45,803 bases of DNA from an uncultured Bacteroidales bacterium (GTDB lineage: Bacteria; Bacteroidota; Bacteroidia; Bacteroidales; Paludibacteraceae), in assembly GCA_946404495.1 (NCBI GenBank), contig CAMJDT010000014.1, positions 1-45,803 of the forward strand, given 5' to 3'. Shown piece by piece: positions 9,202 to 18,297 of the stretch (position 1 is its first letter; each line of letters opens with the position of its first letter). Below the pieces are notes generated by a model. It was given only the letters and a program-made list of their open reading frames with translations. It searched no databases and was not told the DNA's origin. The position numbers and the translations under genes are program-made.

Positions 9202-10023
9202 TTATCCGTTTATCAGGTTAAACTCGTCGGCATCCTGCCATAGAGGTAGTACCTCACGGAAGTGGTGCAGGCGGTCTATGTCAAAGCTTGCGATGCGCGT
9301 AGCCGCTTCGTTGTTGCGGAAGTGCACGAGGGGGCTGAGGTGGGTGTCGTAGGCGATGCTGTGTCCGTTGTAGTGGAGTCCGAGCCCGTCGTCCCCCACG
9401 GGATTGGCGGCTGCGATGTAGCATTGGTTCTCGGTAGCCCGGGCCGCGATAAGGGCATCCCAGTACTGGATGCGTATCTCCGGCCAGTTAGCTACAACGA
9501 GCAGGATATCGTATCGGTCGTTCTTATCCAGCCGTGACCAGAGCGGGAAACGCAGATCGTAGCAGATGATGAGCCGCAGTTTTACGCCGAGGTACTCCAC
9601 GATCGTACGGTCGCGTCCGGCCGCAAAGAACCGATCCTCGCCGCCGTGCGCGTAAAGGTGCGCCTTGTCGATAAAGGTCACCTCTCCGTCGGGACGGATA
9701 AAGAAACCGCGGTTGTAGAGCTGGGTCTGAATCTGCGACTGTCCGTTGAGATGCGTCTCCGTCTCCTCGCGGCAAATGAACGACGATACGATCGCGATGC
9801 CGGTCTCATGGCTGAGGCGCTTGAGACGTTGGATCGTGCGTCCGTCGCTGTCTTCAGCCAGGTCGGGGCGGTCGGTGCAGAAACCGGTAGTGAACATCTC
9901 CGGCATCAGTGCCAACTCGGCTTTGCCTTTGAGGCGGCGAATACGACGCTCGGCGAGGGCAAGGTTACTATCCTTGTCCGCCCAAGCTATCGGATATTGC
10001 AATATCGCTACGCGGAAGAGCAT
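9202..10023 (-). CDS. Nitrilase-family omega-amidase (YafV-like)
   Basis: A carbon-nitrogen hydrolase. The catalytic triad is visible: Glu in LALMPEMFTTGFC, Lys in FIDKAHLYAHGGEDRFF, and Cys in RLIICYDLRFPLWSR. The PEMFTTGF signature and length of 273 residues point to the YafV/Nit2 group, which hydrolyses alpha-ketoglutaramate and similar dead-end amides; substrate assignment is by family only. The ATG follows directly on the TAA of floA (TAAATG, no gap), so translation is probably coupled. There is no signal peptide, so it is cytosolic. Confidence 0.85.
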   Translation of the reverse strand: MLFRVAILQYPIAWADKDSNLALAERRIRRLKGKAELALMPEMFTTGFCTDRPDLAEDSDGRTIQRLKRLSHETGIAIVSSFICREETETHLNGQSQIQTQLYNRGFFIRPDGEVTFIDKAHLYAHGGEDRFFAAGRDRTIVEYLGVKLRLIICYDLRFPLWSRLDKNDRYDILLVVANWPEIRIQYWDALIAARATENQCYIAAANPVGDDGLGLHYNGHSIAYDTHLSPLVHFRNNEAATRIASFDIDRLHHFREVLPLWQDADEFNLING

Positions 10024-11004
10024 TTATTTCTTCTTCGAAGCCGTCGTTTCGGGTTTGGCAATCGACTCGCGCATTTGCGTGTCGGCCTGTATGTTCTGCA
10101 TCCGGTAGTAATCCATGATGCCGAGATTTCCGTTGCGGAAAGCATCTGCCATCGCTTGCGGCACGAGTGCTTCGGCTTCGATCACTTTCGCGCGAGCTTC
10201 CTGTGCCTTGGCTTTCATCTCCTGCTCATTGGCGATGGCCATCGCACGACGTTCCTCGGCCTTGGCTTGCGCGATGTTCTTATCGGCTTCGGCCTGATCC
10301 ATTTGCAGTTGGGCACCGATGTTTTTACCTACATCGATATCTGCGATGTCAATAGACAATATCTCAAAGGCCGTACCATCGTCCAGACCCTTCGAGAGCA
10401 CCAGTTTGGAGATGCTGTCGGGGTTCTCGAGCACGAGCTTATGACTCTCGGCCGAACCGATCGAGCTGACGATACCTTCGCCTACACGGGCGAGGACGGT
10501 GTCCTCACCGGCACCTCCGACGAGCTGGCGGATATTGGCGCGCACCGTTACGCGGGCTTTGGCGATCAGCTGAATACCGTCTTTGGCTACAGCCGTTACG
10601 GGCGGGGTGTCGATGACCTTCGGATTGACCGACATCTGCACAGCCTCAAATACGTCACGACCGGCGAGGTCGATTGCCGTAGCCATTTGGAAGGGTAATT
10701 GGATATTGGCTTTGGAGGCACTGACGAGGGCGTGAACCACCCGATTGATATGACCTCCGGCCAGATAGTGCGCCTCCAGTCCGTCGCGTTTGACATCGGT
10801 CAGACCGGCCTTGTGCGCCTCGATGAGGCAGTTGACGATCTGCGTGGGGGGCACCTTACGAATACGCATCAGAAACAGTTGTACCAGCGAGATGCGAACA
10901 CCGCTGACTTGGGCATTGACCCACAGCATAAACGGTACATAGTAGAAGAACACGATCAGCACAATGGCCAACAGCACGATCAAAATAATCTCAAATCCTT
11001 CCAT
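10024..11004 (-). CDS. floA: Flotillin-like membrane scaffold FloA
   Basis: A SPFH-related protein that organises functional membrane microdomains. 326 residues, matching the family. The N-terminal membrane hairpin (about residues 5-33, [20 protein letters not shown]) precedes the conserved block [19 protein letters not shown]. The SPFH/PHB domain covers about 50-220 and is followed by an Ala/Glu/Lys-rich coiled-coil region with EA-type repeats (about 230-290), a flotillin hallmark. It has the usual partner nfeD immediately upstream (39 nt) and the amidase downstream with no gap. Confidence 0.93.
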   Translation of the reverse strand: MEGFEIILIVLLAIVLIVFFYYVPFMLWVNAQVSGVRISLVQLFLMRIRKVPPTQIVNCLIEAHKAGLTDVKRDGLEAHYLAGGHINRVVHALVSASKANIQLPFQMATAIDLAGRDVFEAVQMSVNPKVIDTPPVTAVAKDGIQLIAKARVTVRANIRQLVGGAGEDTVLARVGEGIVSSIGSAESHKLVLENPDSISKLVLSKGLDDGTAFEILSIDIADIDVGKNIGAQLQMDQAEADKNIAQAKAEERRAMAIANEQEMKAKAQEARAKVIEAEALVPQAMADAFRNGNLGIMDYYRMQNIQADTQMRESIAKPETTASKKK

Positions 11005-11043
11005 AAGACAATAGTATTTACGATTTTACAATTTATTTACAAT

Positions 11044-11418
11044 TTATGACTTTTTAGCAGGCTTTTTAGTCGGTTGGTTCATCTGCTCGGCTTCCTGCTC
11101 GAGTTTCTCGATCTTGCGTCCCGGAGCAGCCAACTCCACGCTGGAGGATATAGTCGTATCCAGCGCCATCTTCTCTACGGCTTTGCTTCGGAAGAACCAC
11201 CACACGGCGATAATGAGCAGCACCACAGCTAAGGCCAGCGTAGCATGACCGGCCCACGGATAGACGGGAGCAACCCGCACATAGGCCATCGTCACTGCGG
11301 CCGCGAGCGACAACACGCCGGCGATTCCGGCAGCACCGAAACCGGGCAACAAAAACAACTCGGCTACCAACATCACTACGCCGAATACCAATAATATCAG
11401 TACAATTACTATATCCAT
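11044..11418 (-). CDS. Short NfeD-like membrane protein
   Basis: 124 residues with three hydrophobic segments (about 3-22, 28-45 and 58-73); the FLLPGFGAAGIAG motif after the first helix is typical of NfeD family members. NfeD proteins accompany flotillin-like proteins, as here with floA directly downstream. The C-terminal OB-fold found in longer NfeD proteins is missing: after the last helix there is only a short hydrophilic tail ending in a Lys/Pro-rich stretch. It is the first gene of the likely operon nfeD-floA-amidase-recJ-tdk-priA. Confidence 0.8.
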   Translation of the reverse strand: MDIVIVLILLVFGVVMLVAELFLLPGFGAAGIAGVLSLAAAVTMAYVRVAPVYPWAGHATLALAVVLLIIAVWWFFRSKAVEKMALDTTISSSVELAAPGRKIEKLEQEAEQMNQPTKKPAKKS

Positions 11419-11465
11419 TTTTATACTATTTTATCATTCAATTGCTATTATCCCAATTTCGGCTG

Positions 11466-11497
11466 CAAAGATACACATTTTTTTTTACATATACAAA
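11466..11497 (-). promoter_or_regulatory. Bacteroidetes promoter of nfeD-floA
   Basis: Minus-strand TTTG (11494-11497), 20 nt, TATCTTTG (11466-11473). Transcription should start near 11460, giving about 40 nt of leader before the nfeD ATG. It is divergent from the sigma-54 promoter at 11551. Confidence 0.75.
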
Positions 11498-11550
11498 TAA
11501 AAATGCACGAAATATTCAAAAAATTGAATTTTACCTGTTTCGTATAAGGT

Positions 11551-11565
11551 TGGCACGGTTTTTGC
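11551..11565 (+). promoter_or_regulatory. Sigma-54 (RpoN) -24/-12 promoter
   Basis: TGGCAC (11551-11556) and TTGC (11562-11565) place the invariant GG (11552-11553) and GC (11564-11565) exactly 10 nt apart, the diagnostic spacing. The wider sequence TTGGCACGGTTTTTGCG fits the consensus at every strongly conserved position. The predicted start is near 11577, about 34 nt before the ATG of the von Willebrand A gene. No primary-sigma element is visible for that gene. Confidence 0.75.
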
Positions 11566-11610
11566 GTCTCTAGGAACAAACTTGTCTTTGTGACGCAAAA
11601 TGAATGGAAG

Positions 11611-13455
11611 ATGAAAAAGATTTTTGTGATGCTCTTAGCCGCCCTGTCAATCGCAGTGAGTGCGGCAGATACGAAGCAGATACGCTGCCTCATTATGGAT
11701 GCGGATAGTGCATTAATATATGGTGCGGAGCTGACCTTCTCCAATCGGAAAGATACGCTCCGGACGGGGTGCGACGGGTGTGTGGCATTCACTCCCAAAG
11801 GCCGTTCGCGCATTAAGATAGAGGCAGATCGGTACGAGACGCGTACGCTGAAACTGACTCCGTCGGAGGCAGGTAAGACCCTTGTTATTGTGCTGAAGCG
11901 CAAGCCGCGCTCTGACAACCACGGCCCGCTCTACGGCTCGCGTCATGCTTCCAGAGAGACCGAGGTCTATTATAGTTACGGCCTCACGGCCTCAAAAGCC
12001 GCCGTTACTCGAGCGGACATGGTCTACGATGAGATGCCCGCAGCTGTAGCCGAAGAGGCGGAGGTGATGATGGAGGAGGCAGGGATGGCGAATGCTCTGC
12101 CCTCTGCCGGAAAACTGACGGCAGGTGAGGTGAATGACTTCGCGAAATGGAATCTATGGCCGTCTATTATCCGTGAGAGCCACAAGCAATATCTGCAGAA
12201 GTGGGGCATGACGGCTTCTGAGCGCTATACGGCGCAGGTCACCAACCGGGACGGCTATCCGTTAGCCGGTGTTACGGTGCACCTGACAGGTCCGAAGGGA
12301 CGCGTACTCTATACCGCCGTGACGGACAATACGGGTAAGGCGGAGCTGTGGAACGGCCTTACGGAGCCGGCCGCAGAGGGCAAACTTACCCTGGAGGCAG
12401 ACGGCACACGCATTTCAGCTTCCAGGGAGGTGATGAATATCTTCGTCTTGGATCGTCCGTGCGCAGCGCCGGAGGTAGCCGATGTGTTCTTTGTATTCGA
12501 TGCTACGGGTTCGATGGGCGATGAGTTGCGCTACCTGCAGGCAGAGATGAAGGACGTGGTCCGCCGCTCGCAGTCGGCTGTGGAGGGACTCTCGATTCGT
12601 ACGGGAGCTCTGGTATATCGTGACTTCGGGGATGAATACCTGACGCGCATCGCACGCCTGAGTGATGATATAGAGAAGACGCAAGCGTTCATCGACAAAC
12701 AGCAAGCCGGCGGAGGCGGTGACTACGAGGAGGCAATCCCGGAAGCACTGTTGGCTTCGCTGCACGTAGCCGGTTGGAGCGAGCAGGCACGGGCACGGAT
12801 CGCGTTCCTGATACTGGATGCACCTTGTCACAGCGATTCGGCTACGCTCGCTCGTCTGCACGAGGCCGTGACGGAAGCCGCGCAGTTGGGCGTACGCATC
12901 GTACCCGTCGTATGCAGCGGCGTGGATAAGGACGGTGAGTTGCTGATGCGGACGATGGCGCTGGCAACCAACGGTACCTCGTTCTTCCTGACGGACGATT
13001 CGGGTATCGGCAACACGCACCTCAAGCCGACGACGGATAGTCTGAAGGTGGAACACCTGAACGACATGCTCGTGCGTACCATAATAGAATACACGCGTAT
13101 GCCCGCGTGCGCAATAGAGGAATGGCAAGAGGAAGCCTTGGCAGACGACCCGATCGAGCAGTTCCTGCCGAATCCGACGGATGATGTAGTGATTCCGGGT
13201 TCGCCTATTTGGACCGTAGGCGACGTACTGCGCGTACGGCCGAATCCGTGCAGCGATGTGTGCTACGCCGATATCTTGCGCGATGTGAAGAGTCTGACGC
13301 TATGCGACATATCGGGCAAGACCATCTTTACCTACAGCGAGCAGACGGCCGGAGCAGTCGTGCTGGTACCTGTGGAGGGTCTGGCTACGGGTGTCTATTT
13401 CCTGAAGGCCTACGCCGACGGTAGATGGTACACGGCTAAGATCGTGAAGAAGTAG
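11611..13455 (+). CDS. Secreted von Willebrand factor A protein with T9SS-type C-terminus
   Basis: 614 residues from the ATG at 11611; the frame opens at a GTG at 11590, but a signal peptide starts at the ATG (MKKIFVMLLAALSIAVSAAD). Residues about 25-100 form a carboxypeptidase-regulatory-like beta domain (IKIEADRYETRTLKL). A second such domain is at about 205-260 (YPLAGVTVHLTGPKGR). The vWA domain spans about 285-500, with a MIDAS start DVFFVFDATGSMGDE (the DxTGS form rather than DxSxS), a conserved Asp in VYRDFGDEY, and LDAPCHSD. The last 80 residues (PNPCSD, DISGKTIF, ATGVYFLKAY, ending TAKIVKK) match a type IX secretion type A sorting domain. I infer a surface or secreted metal-binding adhesion or sensor protein. 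It stands alone on its strand, behind a sigma-54 promoter, and converges on the methyltransferase gene. Confidence 0.88.
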   Translation: MKKIFVMLLAALSIAVSAADTKQIRCLIMDADSALIYGAELTFSNRKDTLRTGCDGCVAFTPKGRSRIKIEADRYETRTLKLTPSEAGKTLVIVLKRKPRSDNHGPLYGSRHASRETEVYYSYGLTASKAAVTRADMVYDEMPAAVAEEAEVMMEEAGMANALPSAGKLTAGEVNDFAKWNLWPSIIRESHKQYLQKWGMTASERYTAQVTNRDGYPLAGVTVHLTGPKGRVLYTAVTDNTGKAELWNGLTEPAAEGKLTLEADGTRISASREVMNIFVLDRPCAAPEVADVFFVFDATGSMGDELRYLQAEMKDVVRRSQSAVEGLSIRTGALVYRDFGDEYLTRIARLSDDIEKTQAFIDKQQAGGGGDYEEAIPEALLASLHVAGWSEQARARIAFLILDAPCHSDSATLARLHEAVTEAAQLGVRIVPVVCSGVDKDGELLMRTMALATNGTSFFLTDDSGIGNTHLKPTTDSLKVEHLNDMLVRTIIEYTRMPACAIEEWQEEALADDPIEQFLPNPTDDVVIPGSPIWTVGDVLRVRPNPCSDVCYADILRDVKSLTLCDISGKTIFTYSEQTAGAVVLVPVEGLATGVYFLKAYADGRWYTAKIVKK

Positions 13456-13470
13456 CCTCTCTTTTTTGGC

Positions 13471-14670
13471 TTATTCCACCTGGAGGACGAGGCCTTTGAG
13501 GTACTCGCCTTCGGGGTGGTAGATATTGACGGGGTGATCTTGCGGCTGATGGAGCTGATGGATGATGCGTACGCGGCGACCGGTCTGTGCGGCAGCCGAG
13601 AAGACGGCGAGACGGAACATCTCCTTATCGATAGCCTGTGAGCAGGAGAAGGTGAAGACCAGTCCTCCCGGACGTACGGCCGAGATGCCGAGGGCGTTGA
13701 GGCGCTGGTAGCCGCGCAAGGCATTGCGAATCGCATCACGGTGTTTGGCAAAGGCAGGCGGGTCGAGTACAATCAGGTCGTAGCGGTTCTTCTCACTCGT
13801 GAGAAACTCAAAGGCATCGCAGGCTTTCTCCACATGGTTCGTTGCCTCCGGGAAATTGCGTTGCATATTGGCGCGTACGAGTTCGACGGCTTTCTGGCTG
13901 ACATCGACCGAAGTGACGCTCTTGGCGCCTCCGCGCATGGCATAGAGCGAGAAACCTCCCGTATAGCAGAACATATTGAGCACATCGCGTCCTTTGGCAT
14001 AGCGTTCCAATAGGGCGCGATTCTCACGTTGGTCTACAAAGAAGCCCGTCTTTTGCCCCTGCAACCAGTCGATGCGGAAATCGAGTCCGTTCTCAGTGGA
14101 CCAGAACTCTTCATTCTCGTCATTCCTCACCAGCCATCCTACCCGCTCTCCTTCTATCGGCGCCTTGAATGGCAGCGTGTCATCGGACTTGTAGTAGATA
14201 TTGCGAATGCTATCTATGGTTTTCAGTGCATCGGCAATCGCATAGCGCGATTGGTGCATTCCGACCGAGTGTGCCTGCACGACGGCGGTGCCGGCATATA
14301 CGTCGACAATCAGTCCGGGCAGGAAATCACCCTCACCGTGGATAAGGCGGTAGGTGTTGTTGTCCGGGCGAATGAGGGAGAGGCTGCGGCGCATCTCGTA
14401 CGCCGCGTGAATACGATCGTGCCAGAAGGTATCCGGTAGACGGTCGGTACCGAAGGCTAAGATGCGTACGGCGATGCTGCCTATCTGCCAATGACCTACG
14501 CCGAGCGCTTTGCCGTCGGAAGAGCAGACCGCAACGAGTTCGCCCTCTTGAGGTTCGGCGTACGGATACTTGCGGTCCAAGACGATGCGGGCGACTGCGC
14601 CGGAGAAGACCCAAGGATGAAAACGGAGGAGGGATTCTTCTTTTTTGGGTTTGAGGATGACGGTATTCAT
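13471..14670 (-). CDS. rlmI: RlmI-like 23S rRNA (cytosine-C5) methyltransferase
   Basis: A class I S-adenosylmethionine-dependent RNA methyltransferase. 399 residues. The N-terminal PUA domain (KKEESLLRFHPWVFSGAVAR) is followed by a central domain and a Rossmann methyltransferase fold: the SAM-binding motif MFCYTGGFSLYA, acidic loop VTSVDVSQKAVE, DLIVLDPPAFAK (motif IV, DPP-F) and TFSCSQAI (motif VI, with the catalytic Cys). This order is that of E. coli RlmI, which makes m5C1962 in 23S rRNA; the exact target base here is an inference. The start overlaps the exonuclease stop by 4 nt (ATGA), so the two form a coupled pair. Confidence 0.88.
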   Translation of the reverse strand: MNTVILKPKKEESLLRFHPWVFSGAVARIVLDRKYPYAEPQEGELVAVCSSDGKALGVGHWQIGSIAVRILAFGTDRLPDTFWHDRIHAAYEMRRSLSLIRPDNNTYRLIHGEGDFLPGLIVDVYAGTAVVQAHSVGMHQSRYAIADALKTIDSIRNIYYKSDDTLPFKAPIEGERVGWLVRNDENEEFWSTENGLDFRIDWLQGQKTGFFVDQRENRALLERYAKGRDVLNMFCYTGGFSLYAMRGGAKSVTSVDVSQKAVELVRANMQRNFPEATNHVEKACDAFEFLTSEKNRYDLIVLDPPAFAKHRDAIRNALRGYQRLNALGISAVRPGGLVFTFSCSQAIDKEMFRLAVFSAAAQTGRRVRIIHQLHQPQDHPVNIYHPEGEYLKGLVLQVE

Positions 14671-15383
14671 GAGTTGTGCGTAGTTTGCGTGGGGGATTGT
14701 TGTTCGTGTGCGCGGGCCTCGAGTATCTCCAGCTGATGGCGATGCTGCGCTTCGAGTTCGGCTTGGTGCAAGGCCTCGGCCTCTTCGGGTGCGAGGGGCT
14801 GCGTCTGCATCAGTTCCTTATAGATAAGCAGCGTTGCCCAAGCGTCCGTACTGGCATAGCGTGCCTGCTCGGGCGTGAGGACGGCATTCTCCCAGTTGGT
14901 GAGTTGCTGTGACTTGGATATCTTCTTGCTAAAGCAGATGGCAAAGATCTTTTGGAGCCCGAGTTCGAGTATGCCGTATCGTCCGACGATGGATTGCAGA
15001 TCGATGCAGTTACGAGGCTTGAAATCGCGCAGGCGTTTCAGCCCGTTTAAGTCGTCCTTGAAGGCCAACCCGACTTTGATGATGTTGTTATCGCTAAAGA
15101 GTTGGGCAACCTCCTCCGGCAGACCGATGGCTGTCAGACGAAAGAGGTAGCAACGCTCTTCCGTAGCGATCTGCAAAAGAGCAGTCGGGTAGTGTACGCC
15201 GCGTTTGAAAGAAGGACGCGACTCGGTGTCTACGCCCACGATTTTTTGTGCCTTGAGATAGGCAACGGCTGAGGCTACCTGTTCGGGGTGGTCGATGACA
15301 AAAACTTCCCCATCAAATTGGGTGATTGGAAGCCAATGAATCAGGTCTTTTGCGATTTTATGAACAAAATTATTCGTTTTCAC
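14667..15383 (-). CDS. DEDD-family 3'-5' exonuclease
   Basis: Related to the RNase D and WRN exonuclease domains. Three motifs are visible: Exo I VGVDTESRPSF (Asp, Glu), Exo II NCIDLQSIV with the preceding KVGLAFKDDL region (Asp), and Exo III YASTDAWATLLIY (Tyr, Asp: the DEDDy type). 238 residues. The frame can be opened at a TTG at 15410, but that codon lies inside the -7 promoter element; the GTG at 15383 is the first usable start after the predicted transcription start. There is no HRDC domain, so it resembles the short Bacteroidales 3'-5' exonucleases rather than full RNase D. A polar, Gln/Glu-rich tail follows the domain. Confidence 0.85.
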   Translation of the reverse strand: MKTNNFVHKIAKDLIHWLPITQFDGEVFVIDHPEQVASAVAYLKAQKIVGVDTESRPSFKRGVHYPTALLQIATEERCYLFRLTAIGLPEEVAQLFSDNNIIKVGLAFKDDLNGLKRLRDFKPRNCIDLQSIVGRYGILELGLQKIFAICFSKKISKSQQLTNWENAVLTPEQARYASTDAWATLLIYKELMQTQPLAPEEAEALHQAELEAQHRHQLEILEARAHEQQSPTQTTHNS

Positions 15384-15407
15384 GTGTAAAAATCCAAAAA
15401 AATCGTG

Positions 15408-15439
15408 CAAAGATACTACTTTTTTTGGATATATGCAAA
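15408..15439 (-). promoter_or_regulatory. Bacteroidetes promoter of the exonuclease-rlmI pair
   Basis: Minus-strand TTTG (15436-15439), 20 nt, TATCTTTG (15408-15415). It overlaps the opposing LytTR promoter: each -33 box lies inside the other promoter's spacer. Confidence 0.75.
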
Positions 15440-15455
15440 AAAAATCGTACCTTTG
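15424..15455 (+). promoter_or_regulatory. Bacteroidetes promoter of the LytTR regulator
   Basis: TTTG (15424-15427), 20 nt, TACCTTTG (15448-15455). The ATG at 15464 is only 8 nt beyond the -7 box, so the mRNA should have almost no 5' leader. Confidence 0.75.
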
Positions 15456-15463
15456 CAGCGAGA

Positions 15464-16078
15464 ATGCGAAAAAGATTGCAATATTACCTCCGTTTGCACC
15501 GCTATCAGATCCTTTTTTCGATCGGTTTGGTGGTTTTGGTGCTGTTTTTGGTGTTGGCGTTCACTCCGTTCTACATGTACGACTTTGTCACGAACTATCG
15601 CATCGAGTTGATGTGGGGCTTGGTGGTATTGTTGGCCGGTATGATAGGGGTGCTGTCGTACGATATCAGCGATCTGCATGCCAAGTTGGAGACGCAGAAG
15701 GAGCATCGTGAGGAGGAGATGGCGGGGTTGGATGTATTTAACTTCTACGACGAGAAGGGCGACCTGCGCCTGTCAGCCAAGCCGGAGAATGTGTATTATC
15801 TGGAAGCGGCGGATAACTATGTGATCATCCATTACCTCTCGGCAGGCAAGATGGAGAAGCTCATTATGCGCAACTCGCTGAAGAACATCGAATGGCGTTT
15901 TCGCGAGCGGGGATTGATACGTTGTCACCGCTCCTTTATCGTCAATCTGAATCTGGTGCAGCTGCTGAAGCGTCAGGAGAACGAGGTGGTGCTGGATTTC
16001 GGAGACGATCGCATCCCGCCGATACCCGTCTCGCGCTCGTACGCGACGGCAGTTATGGACCACTTTACCAGAAAGTAA
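15464..16078 (+). CDS. Membrane-anchored LytTR transcription regulator
   Basis: 204 residues from ATG 15464 (MRKRLQYYLRLHRYQ); the frame is open further upstream, but that part precedes the promoter. Two transmembrane helices occupy about residues 17-37 (ILFSIGLVVLVLFLVLAF) and 51-71 (MWGLVVLLAGMIGVLSYD), a short coiled linker follows (SDLHAKLETQKEHREEE), and a LytTR DNA-binding domain fills about 105-204 (VYYLEAADNYVIIHY, LIRCHRSFIVNLNLVQLL). It lacks a response-regulator receiver domain, so any signal must reach it through the membrane part or a partner. LytTR proteins bind repeats upstream of target promoters, often with autoregulation; its promoter interlocks with that of the exonuclease, so it may control both. 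It is followed after about 40 nt by upp. Confidence 0.85.
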   Translation: MRKRLQYYLRLHRYQILFSIGLVVLVLFLVLAFTPFYMYDFVTNYRIELMWGLVVLLAGMIGVLSYDISDLHAKLETQKEHREEEMAGLDVFNFYDEKGDLRLSAKPENVYYLEAADNYVIIHYLSAGKMEKLIMRNSLKNIEWRFRERGLIRCHRSFIVNLNLVQLLKRQENEVVLDFGDDRIPPIPVSRSYATAVMDHFTRK

Positions 16079-16081
16079 CGG

Positions 16082-16115
16082 ATAGTTGATAATTGACAAT
16101 TGATAATTGATAGTT
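16082..16115. repeat. Low-complexity intergenic repeat before upp
   Basis: Tandem units of TTGATAATTGA (with TTGACAATTGA and TTGATAGTT variants) fill the LytTR-upp gap. It is the same repeat type as at 7440-7485. Confidence 0.6.
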
Positions 16116-16116
16116 T

Positions 16117-16779
16117 ATGAAGACAATCAATCTCTCGGAGCACCCGTCGATGCTCAACATTTATTTGTGGGAAATCCGTAATGTCGCTATTCAGGGCGAC
16201 CCCTTGCGTTTTCGTAGAAACATCGAGCGTATCGGTGAAATCATGGCCGTGGAGGTCAGCAAGACCTTGGACTATGCTGTAGATAACGTGCAGACTCCGT
16301 TGGGGATTGCTTCGATAGATTTGCCGCAAGACCGAATCGTGCTGGGTACGATCCTGCGTGCCGGTTTGCCTTTCCATCAGGGATTCCTCAACGTCTATGA
16401 CCGTGCCGAGAACGCTTTCCTCTCTGCCTACAGGCGGATGGGACGCAATCGTGACGGCAAGCAGGATTTGGAGATCGTAGCCGAATACCTGGCTGCTCCT
16501 TCGCTGGAGGGCAAGACGCTGATACTGGTGGATCCGATGTTGGCAACAGGTATGTCGATGGAGGTAGCCTATAAGGCCTTGCTCTCGCACGGGCAGCCCA
16601 AGAAGACGCACCTGTGCTGCACTATTGGTACCAAGCAGGCAATCGCCTATCTCGAGGCCAATATGCCGGATGACGTGACGCTGTGGTGCGGAGCGATTGA
16701 TGAGGAGTTGAACGACAAGAAATACATCGTTCCCGGTTTGGGTGATGCGGGCGATTTGTGTTACGGTACGAAACTATGA
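16117..16779 (+). CDS. upp: Uracil phosphoribosyltransferase
   Basis: Makes UMP from uracil and PRPP in pyrimidine salvage. 220 residues. The PRPP-binding signature LILVDPMLATGMSM is at about residues 131-144, the uracil-binding loop YIVPGLGDAGD is near the C-terminus, and ILRAGLPFHQGFL is the conserved Arg-Ala-Gly loop. The protein is a little longer at its N-terminus than the E. coli enzyme (about 208 residues). Its stop codon overlaps the dprA start by 4 nt (ATGA), so the genes are coupled, although they act in unrelated pathways. Confidence 0.92.
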   Translation: MKTINLSEHPSMLNIYLWEIRNVAIQGDPLRFRRNIERIGEIMAVEVSKTLDYAVDNVQTPLGIASIDLPQDRIVLGTILRAGLPFHQGFLNVYDRAENAFLSAYRRMGRNRDGKQDLEIVAEYLAAPSLEGKTLILVDPMLATGMSMEVAYKALLSHGQPKKTHLCCTIGTKQAIAYLEANMPDDVTLWCGAIDEELNDKKYIVPGLGDAGDLCYGTKL

Positions 16780-17846
16780 GTGATCAGGAATTGCTTTCCC
16801 TTATTGCGCTGAACTTGCATTTTCGCAACTATCCCCGCAAGGCGCGTATTCTAATGGATATGCACGGCTCGGCGGAGGCTGCGATGGCGAGTCTGCCGGA
16901 CGACGGACGCCGTCTGAGTTATGAGCGGGCGGAGAAAGAGTTGGCCTTTGTGCGCAAGCATGCCATCAGCCTCTTCGTGCAGGGAAGCGATTCGTATCCC
17001 TACCGACTCAACGAATGTCCCGACGCTCCGCTGTTGCTATACGGAAAGGGTAATATCCGTCCCAATGACGGACACTTCCTCTCGATAGTAGGCACACGTT
17101 CCGCAACGGACCGCGGTAAGGTCTTTACCCGCCAACTGGTGCTGGATTTGGCAGCAAATGTACCGAATCTGACGATTATATCGGGTCTGGCGTACGGTAT
17201 TGACGTAACGGCGCATCTGGCGGCACTGGAGGCCAATATCCCGACGCTGGTGGTGTTGGGACACGGCTTGGACCGTATCTATCCGTCGATGCATCGTGAC
17301 ATAGCGGTGCGTACGCTCAAAGATGGCGGATTGCTCTGCGAATATCCCAGCGGGACGGAACCCGAGCGAATGAATTTCGTAGCCCGTGACCGTATCATAG
17401 CCGGTCTGGCTGATGCCGTAGTGGTGGTAGAATCACGCGAAAAAGGCGGCAGCCTCATTACGGCAGGAATGGCTTCGGACTACGACCGCGAGATCTTTGC
17501 CGTGCCGGGACGTTCTACCGATGAACAGTCACTCGGCTGCAACCGACTCATCCAGAAGAATGCTGCCCACCTCTTGCTCTCGGCTGAAGATATCATCCGT
17601 GAGATGCAGTGGGAGCGCAAGCTGGCGCCTACGCAAACACAGATGATCAATCTCTTTGAGAACCTGACAGAGGACGAACAGGCACTCCTGGATCAACTGC
17701 ACACCAACGAAGATGGCGTGCATATCAATAGCCTTGTTATGGAGACGGGTATAGCCTATGCTGAGGCTGCAGCAATCTTGATGGAGTTGGAGATGCGGGA
17801 GTTGGTACGTGGTTTACCCGGTGGAATCTATAGGGCGTTGAAATAA
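16776..17846 (+). CDS. dprA: DNA-processing protein DprA
   Basis: Loads RecA on incoming single-stranded DNA during natural transformation. 356 residues from the ATG that overlaps the upp stop; an upstream in-frame start would lie within upp and is less likely. An N-terminal helical region is followed by the Rossmann-like DprA core: SIVGTRSATDRGK, ISGLAYGIDVTAHLAAL, VVLGHGLDRIYPSMHRD, VVVESREKGGSLITAGMA and FAVPGR. The C-terminus (LLDQLHTNEDGVHINSL, ILMELEMRELVRGLPGGIYRAL) is the winged-helix DML1-like domain. The gene is intact and followed within 11 nt by the DUF2147 gene. Confidence 0.93.
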   Translation: MSDQELLSLIALNLHFRNYPRKARILMDMHGSAEAAMASLPDDGRRLSYERAEKELAFVRKHAISLFVQGSDSYPYRLNECPDAPLLLYGKGNIRPNDGHFLSIVGTRSATDRGKVFTRQLVLDLAANVPNLTIISGLAYGIDVTAHLAALEANIPTLVVLGHGLDRIYPSMHRDIAVRTLKDGGLLCEYPSGTEPERMNFVARDRIIAGLADAVVVVESREKGGSLITAGMASDYDREIFAVPGRSTDEQSLGCNRLIQKNAAHLLLSAEDIIREMQWERKLAPTQTQMINLFENLTEDEQALLDQLHTNEDGVHINSLVMETGIAYAEAAAILMELEMRELVRGLPGGIYRALK

Positions 17847-17857
17847 AACGTTAAAAA

Positions 17858-18292
17858 ATGAGACAGACTTTCTTTTTCTTATTGTTGCTCGCTTCGACAA
17901 CGCTGAGTGCGCAGGTGAGCGCCATCGTCGGGGATTGGATTAATATTGATGACAAGACCGGTACCGAACAATCCATCGTGCATATCTATAAGGGCACGGA
18001 CGGCCTCTACTACGGTAAGGTGAAGCAGATTCTCGTAGCCGGCTACGAGGATCAGAAATGCACGGAATGCGAAGGAGCCGATTATATGAAACCGATAGTC
18101 GGGATGATCATCATCCGCGGTATGAAGGCCGAGGGAGATGAACTCACCGGCGGACGTGTGCTGGATCCCAATAACGGGAAATTCTACTATGCACGTATCT
18201 ATATCAAGGACGGAAATCTGGTGCTGCGAGGTAGTTTGGATAAGCGCGGTTTTATAGGCCGCAACCAGACCTGGCGTAGAGCCAAGCAATAA
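17858..18292 (+). CDS. DUF2147 exported protein
   Basis: 144 residues with a clear signal peptide (MRQTFFFLLLLASTTLSAQ). The mature part begins SAIVGDWINIDDKTG and includes GLYYGKVKQI, CTECEGADYMKPIVGMIII and a C-terminal GSLDKRGFIGRNQTWRR, the standard outline of DUF2147, a lipocalin-like or beta-barrel family of unknown role found widely in Bacteroidota and Proteobacteria. The two Cys of KCTECEG could form a disulphide in the periplasm. It is the last gene of the LytTR-upp-dprA run and is followed by a strong bidirectional terminator. Confidence 0.85.
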   Translation: MRQTFFFLLLLASTTLSAQVSAIVGDWINIDDKTGTEQSIVHIYKGTDGLYYGKVKQILVAGYEDQKCTECEGADYMKPIVGMIIIRGMKAEGDELTGGRVLDPNNGKFYYARIYIKDGNLVLRGSLDKRGFIGRNQTWRRAKQ

Positions 18293-18297
18293 TAGAA